Shown: positions 5,399 to 8,608 of the stretch, piece after piece
How positions within the stretch are numbered: the stretch's first letter is position 1
How the letters are laid out: every line of letters starts with the position of its first letter
Assembly: GCA_003453515.1 (NCBI GenBank)
Contig: DMLD01000129.1
Span: 1 to 8,608, forward strand
Length of the DNA: 8,608 nucleotides
DNA from: Lachnospiraceae bacterium
GTDB lineage: Bacteria; Bacillota; Clostridia; Lachnospirales; Lachnospiraceae
Direction: 5' to 3'
Program-made: the position numbers and the translations under genes
The notes under the pieces: model-generated
Database searches by the model: none
Told to the model about the DNA's origin: nothing
The model's input: only the letters and a program-made list of their open reading frames with translations

Positions 5399-6481
5399 AT
5401 GGCTAAGAGAAGTGTTATTCCGTTCGGGCCGCAGCATCCGGTCCTTCCGGAGCCGATACATCTGGATCTTGTCGTAGAGGATGAGAAGATAGTAGAGGCT
5501 GTTCCCTCGATCGGATTTATCCACAGGGGACTTGAGAGCCTGGTGGATAAAAGAGATTTCAATCAGCTCACATATGTTGCCGAGAGAACCTGCGGTATAT
5601 GCAGCTTTCAGCACGGCATGGGCTATTGTGAGGCGGTAGAGCATATTTTTGATGTAGATATACCCGAGAGAGCAAAGTATCTGAGAACCATATGGGCTGA
5701 GCTTGGACGTATGCACTCCCATCTTCTGTGGCTGGGATTGCTCGCCGACGGCTTCGGCTTTGAAAACCTGTTTTATCAGGCGTGGCGTGTCAGGGAGAAG
5801 GTGCTTGACCTGCAGGAGATGACAACGGGCGGAAGACTTATATTTTCCGTAAACTGTGTCGGCGGAGTCATAAAGGATATAACAGACGAGCATTTCAAGA
5901 TCATACTTTCAACGATAAAAGAGGTCGAGGAAGAGCTTGAAGTTCTGAGCAAGACATTTTTAGAGGACTATTCCGTACAGTCACGACTGGTCGGTGTAGG
6001 AGTGCTCACCAAGGAGCAGGCGCACGATCTCGGCTGCTGTGGTCCGTTCGGCAGAGCGAGCGGCATCTACACCGATATGAGGAAGCTTGGCTATGCGGCT
6101 TATCCGAATATCGATTTTGAACCCATAGTTTCACATGAGGGCGACTGCTACGCAAGATGCAAGTGCAGGATCATGGAGATATTCCAGTCGATAGACATAC
6201 TTCGTCAGGCCATAGCTGGGATACCGGCATCGGATGAGCTGTCAGTCCCCATAAAGGGTAACCCGTCGGGAGAATACTTCATGAGAGTGGAGCAGCCCAG
6301 AGGAGAGGCGGTCTACTATGTCAAGGCAAACGGAAAGCCGTATGTTGAAAGACTTAGGATCCGCACCCCAACCTTTGCCAATCTTCCGGGGTTATGTGAG
6401 ATGCTTAAAAATACTCAGCTTGCGGATGTGGGTCTTTTGATATTGACGATCGATCCTTGTATAAGCTGTACGGAGAGATAA
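5399..6481 (+). CDS. echE: Ech hydrogenase large subunit EchE, NiFe catalytic subunit
   Basis: EchE carries the NiFe active site that reduces protons to H2 (or the reverse) with ferredoxin electrons. The 360-residue protein has both nickel-ligand motifs: RTCGIC with Cys65 and Cys68 (followed by His72), and DPCISC with Cys354 and Cys357. The N-terminal PFGPQHP and the segment WAELGRMHSHLLWLGLLADG are typical of the group 4 and NuoD family. The protein ends at Arg360, three residues after the last cysteine. Many large subunits are cleaved at this very point (CxxCxx[H/R]), so it appears to be made in mature form with no need for a HycI-type protease. Five further cysteines (213, 214, 250, 254, 256) lie in GCCGPFGRASG and GDCYARCKCRIMEI; I do not expect them at these positions. 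The gene starts four bases after the echD stop. Confidence 0.96.
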   Translation: MAKRSVIPFGPQHPVLPEPIHLDLVVEDEKIVEAVPSIGFIHRGLESLVDKRDFNQLTYVAERTCGICSFQHGMGYCEAVEHIFDVDIPERAKYLRTIWAELGRMHSHLLWLGLLADGFGFENLFYQAWRVREKVLDLQEMTTGGRLIFSVNCVGGVIKDITDEHFKIILSTIKEVEEELEVLSKTFLEDYSVQSRLVGVGVLTKEQAHDLGCCGPFGRASGIYTDMRKLGYAAYPNIDFEPIVSHEGDCYARCKCRIMEIFQSIDILRQAIAGIPASDELSVPIKGNPSGEYFMRVEQPRGEAVYYVKANGKPYVERLRIRTPTFANLPGLCEMLKNTQLADVGLLILTIDPCISCTER

Positions 6482-6494
6482 AGGAGTTAAGATT

Positions 6495-6941
6495 ATGGGT
6501 ATAATGAAGCTTGCACCACAGGCTATGAAAAATCTTTTCAAAAAGCCGGTAACAACCACATATCCCTTTGAGCCGTATGAGTATACCGAAAGGGCGAGAG
6601 GACATATAGAGATAACGATCGATGAGTGTATAGGCTGCGGCATGTGCGTGAGATGCTGTCCGTGCGGAACTCTCACTGTCGACAAGCTGAAGGGTACATG
6701 GTCGATCGACCGCTTTGACTGTATAGCCTGCGGTTATTGTGTAGAAAAATGTCCGAAAAAATGTCTGCATATGATAAGCGGATATCAGGAGCCGGGACCC
6801 GAAAAGAGCAGGGTCACATATACAAAGTCTCCCGAGGTGCTCGAGGCAGAGGCAAAAAAGAGGGAGGAGCTTGCCGCAAAGGCAGCTGCAGCCAAGGCTG
6901 CAAAGGCCGCCGCAGAGAGTAAGAAGGACGGCGAAGCGTAA
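6495..6941 (+). CDS. echF: Ech hydrogenase subunit EchF, 2[4Fe-4S] ferredoxin-like, with Ala/Lys-rich tail
   Basis: EchF accepts electrons from reduced ferredoxin and relays them to EchC. It corresponds to NuoI. The 148-residue protein has two full cluster motifs, CIGCGMCVRCCP (Cys45, 48, 51, 55) and CIACGYCVEKCP (Cys76, 79, 82, 86). Each follows the C-x2-C-x2-C-x3-CP pattern that binds one [4Fe-4S] cluster. The last ~35 residues (from about 114) are rich in Ala, Lys and Glu, with runs such as AAKAAAAKAAKAAAESKK. They probably form a charged, exposed helix. I do not know this tail from typical EchF and its role is unclear. AAGGAG (6481-6486) precedes the ATG by 8 bases. hypF follows after 15 bases with no terminator between. 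Confidence 0.94.
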   Translation: MGIMKLAPQAMKNLFKKPVTTTYPFEPYEYTERARGHIEITIDECIGCGMCVRCCPCGTLTVDKLKGTWSIDRFDCIACGYCVEKCPKKCLHMISGYQEPGPEKSRVTYTKSPEVLEAEAKKREELAAKAAAAKAAKAAAESKKDGEA

Positions 6942-6956
6942 ATAAAGAGGGAATAT

Positions 6957-8608
6957 ATGCGACATATCGATATAACCGTTTTGGGTTTGGTACAGGGAGT
7001 CGGATTTCGACCTTTCGTTGCCCGCGCAGCGCAGGAGTTATCCATCCGCGGTACCGTATGTAACTCCGGCGGGATCGTGAAGATCCTTGCCAAGGGAGAT
7101 GAGGGGGCGTTGGATGAGTTCATCCGACGCCTTTCGTCGTGTGCGCCCAAGGGAGCAAGGGTCGATGAGGTCATCATAAATGACGCCGGGGATACGACCG
7201 CCGACTTAGGAGAGGATCCGGACGGCTTTGTGATAGTCGAAAGCACCGACTACGATGAGAGCATCAGATACGTGCCTGCCGATATCGCGACCTGTGAGAG
7301 CTGTGAAAGAGAGCTGTTTGACAGTAAAAACAGAAGATATATGTATCCGTTCATAAGCTGTGTCAGCTGCGGTCCCAGATACTCGATCATACACAGTGTT
7401 CCCTATGACAGAGAGAGAACATCGATGGATGCTTTTGAGATGTGTGAAAAATGCAGGGATGAGTATGAGGGAGCATCAAGGGTACGTACCTATGCGCAGA
7501 CCATAGCCTGCGGGGAATGTGGCCCGGGCGTAAGCCTGCATGTAAGGGATAAGGGCTGCGAGACCGGGGATGCCCTGCAAAAATGTATAGCTATGCTTAA
7601 GAACGGCAGTATAGTCGCGATCAAGAATATCGGAGGGTATCATCTTTGCTTTGACCCTGATTGTGAGGAGGCGGCGAAGAGGCTCAGAAAAATGAAAAGA
7701 CGGGAAAACAAGCCGTTCGCCGTGATGTTTGACGATATAGACCTGCTTAGGCGCTACGCCTGTGTGAGCGTGGAGCAGGAAGGGCTATTGATATCGCCTG
7801 CACGACCGATAGTGCTTGTCGACAAGCTTCAGGATATGGACTTTGCTCCGTCCGTCTGCGGCGAAAGCCTGAGCATAGGAGCCATGCTTCCGTCGGATCC
7901 GATACAGCTTATCATAATGAGGAGTCTTAAAACGCTTGTCATGACAAGCGCCAATATCAGCGGAGAGCCTATCATAACGGATGATGACAGGATGCTGGAG
8001 CTGATGAGAGACGGTATATGTGATGCGGTACTGTCAAATGACAGGCGGATAGTACACGGTCTGGATGATTCCATTTTTCAGTGTATGTATGAGGAGAAAC
8101 CGGAGACTGCTGCTACACAGGACGGCAGAGAAAGCGGCGTGCATATACAGATTTTGAGGAGAGGTAGAGGCTATGTACCCGAGCCCATCAGACTTAAGTA
8201 CAGGCTTCCCCACGATACGATAGCCATGGGCGGTGATCTGAAGGCTGTGTTTGCGCTGGGCAGGGGCGATACGGCTTATCCCTCGGGACACTTTGGTGAT
8301 CTCTATGACAGGGATGCCTATGATCTCTGGTGCAGGGAGCAAAGGCTGATGGGAGCTTTATTAAATATAGAGCCGCAAAGCCGTATATGTGACGCCCATC
8401 CTGCGTATATCTCGTCGGGCTTTGCCAAAAGGGAGAGCCCTGTCAGGGAGGTGTATCACCACCATGCACATATACTGTCGGTCATGGCGGAGCACGGGCT
8501 TGACGGAAGGGTCTACGGGATAGCATTTGACGGCACGGGCTACGGTGATGACGGAACGATATGGGGAAGTGAGTTCCTTGTATGTGATGATGAAAGGTAT
8601 GTGAGAGC
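6957..8608 (+). CDS. hypF: Hydrogenase maturation carbamoyltransferase HypF, 3'-truncated by the window end
   Basis: HypF uses carbamoyl phosphate and ATP to load a carbamoyl group onto the C-terminal cysteine of HypE, the first step to the cyanide ligands of the NiFe site. The frame is open from ATG 6957 to the window end (550 codons; the family usually has about 750). Domains appear in order. An acylphosphatase domain has VQGVGFRPF with Arg18, and Asn36. The zinc-finger part has eight cysteines (113, 116, 135, 138, 163, 166, 185, 188) at the family spacing of 2-18-2-24-2-18-2. A YrdC-like domain has KNIGGYHL, KRRENKPFAVMF and MTSANISGEP. The start of the Kae1-like domain has HHHAH (501-505) and FDGTGYGDDGTIWGSEF. 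AGAGGGA (6946-6952) is the ribosome site. It is cotranscribed with ech. The usual RRFHAQ before the last zinc pair reads RTYAQ here. Confidence 0.95.
   Translation, partial: MRHIDITVLGLVQGVGFRPFVARAAQELSIRGTVCNSGGIVKILAKGDEGALDEFIRRLSSCAPKGARVDEVIINDAGDTTADLGEDPDGFVIVESTDYDESIRYVPADIATCESCERELFDSKNRRYMYPFISCVSCGPRYSIIHSVPYDRERTSMDAFEMCEKCRDEYEGASRVRTYAQTIACGECGPGVSLHVRDKGCETGDALQKCIAMLKNGSIVAIKNIGGYHLCFDPDCEEAAKRLRKMKRRENKPFAVMFDDIDLLRRYACVSVEQEGLLISPARPIVLVDKLQDMDFAPSVCGESLSIGAMLPSDPIQLIIMRSLKTLVMTSANISGEPIITDDDRMLELMRDGICDAVLSNDRRIVHGLDDSIFQCMYEEKPETAATQDGRESGVHIQILRRGRGYVPEPIRLKYRLPHDTIAMGGDLKAVFALGRGDTAYPSGHFGDLYDRDAYDLWCREQRLMGALLNIEPQSRICDAHPAYISSGFAKRESPVREVYHHHAHILSVMAEHGLDGRVYGIAFDGTGYGDDGTIWGSEFLVCDDERYVR

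Noticed and set aside
5297..5893. Long antisense reading frame opposite echD and echE
   Set aside because: It lies wholly opposite conserved subunits, has no recognisable domain and no ribosome site, and fits a codon-bias shadow. The same applies to 6405-6965 and 6785-7246 on the minus strand.
1..8608. CRISPR arrays, tRNA or rRNA genes, insertion sequences and phage genes
   Set aside because: I saw no spaced direct repeats, no cloverleaf or rRNA-like sequence, and no transposase or integrase motifs on either strand.

Overview
The window comes from an anaerobic, moderate-GC Gram-positive bacterium. It is most likely a member of class Clostridia and probably Lachnospiraceae. The evidence is the frequent ATA, AGA and AGG codons, strong AGGAGG-type ribosome sites, a consensus sigma-A promoter, and an Ech-type membrane hydrogenase of the kind found in fermentative clostridia. 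All genes lie on the + strand. I cannot name the species from the sequence alone.

Layout. Positions 1-747 hold the 3' part of an AraC-family regulator whose start lies outside the window. A very good promoter at 777-805 drives two small, overlapping membrane-protein genes (847-1233 and 1230-1532) that I cannot assign to a known family. The gene-free stretch 1533-1729 holds terminator-like hairpins (best at 1585-1617). It is followed by an RNA leader (1645-1715) that can fold into a well-formed H-type pseudoknot ending just before the Shine-Dalgarno of the next gene. From 1730 to 6941 runs a complete six-subunit echABCDEF operon, and the maturation gene hypF (6957 to beyond the window end) follows 15 bases later.

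How the genes work together. EchA and EchB form the ion-pumping membrane arm. EchC, EchD, EchE and EchF form the soluble arm. Electrons from reduced ferredoxin enter through the two [4Fe-4S] clusters of EchF and pass via the EchC cluster to the NiFe site of EchE, where protons become H2; the energy drives H+ or Na+ export. HypF starts synthesis of the cyanide ligands of the NiFe site, so its place at the operon end couples enzyme and cofactor production. EchE stops exactly at the residue where related large subunits are normally cleaved, so no C-terminal protease step should be needed.

The core operon is a known system. The parts that deserve attention are the pseudoknot leader before echA, the uncharacterised pair of small membrane proteins with their PerR-like operator, the Ala/Lys-rich tail of EchF, and an unusual set of cysteines in EchE.
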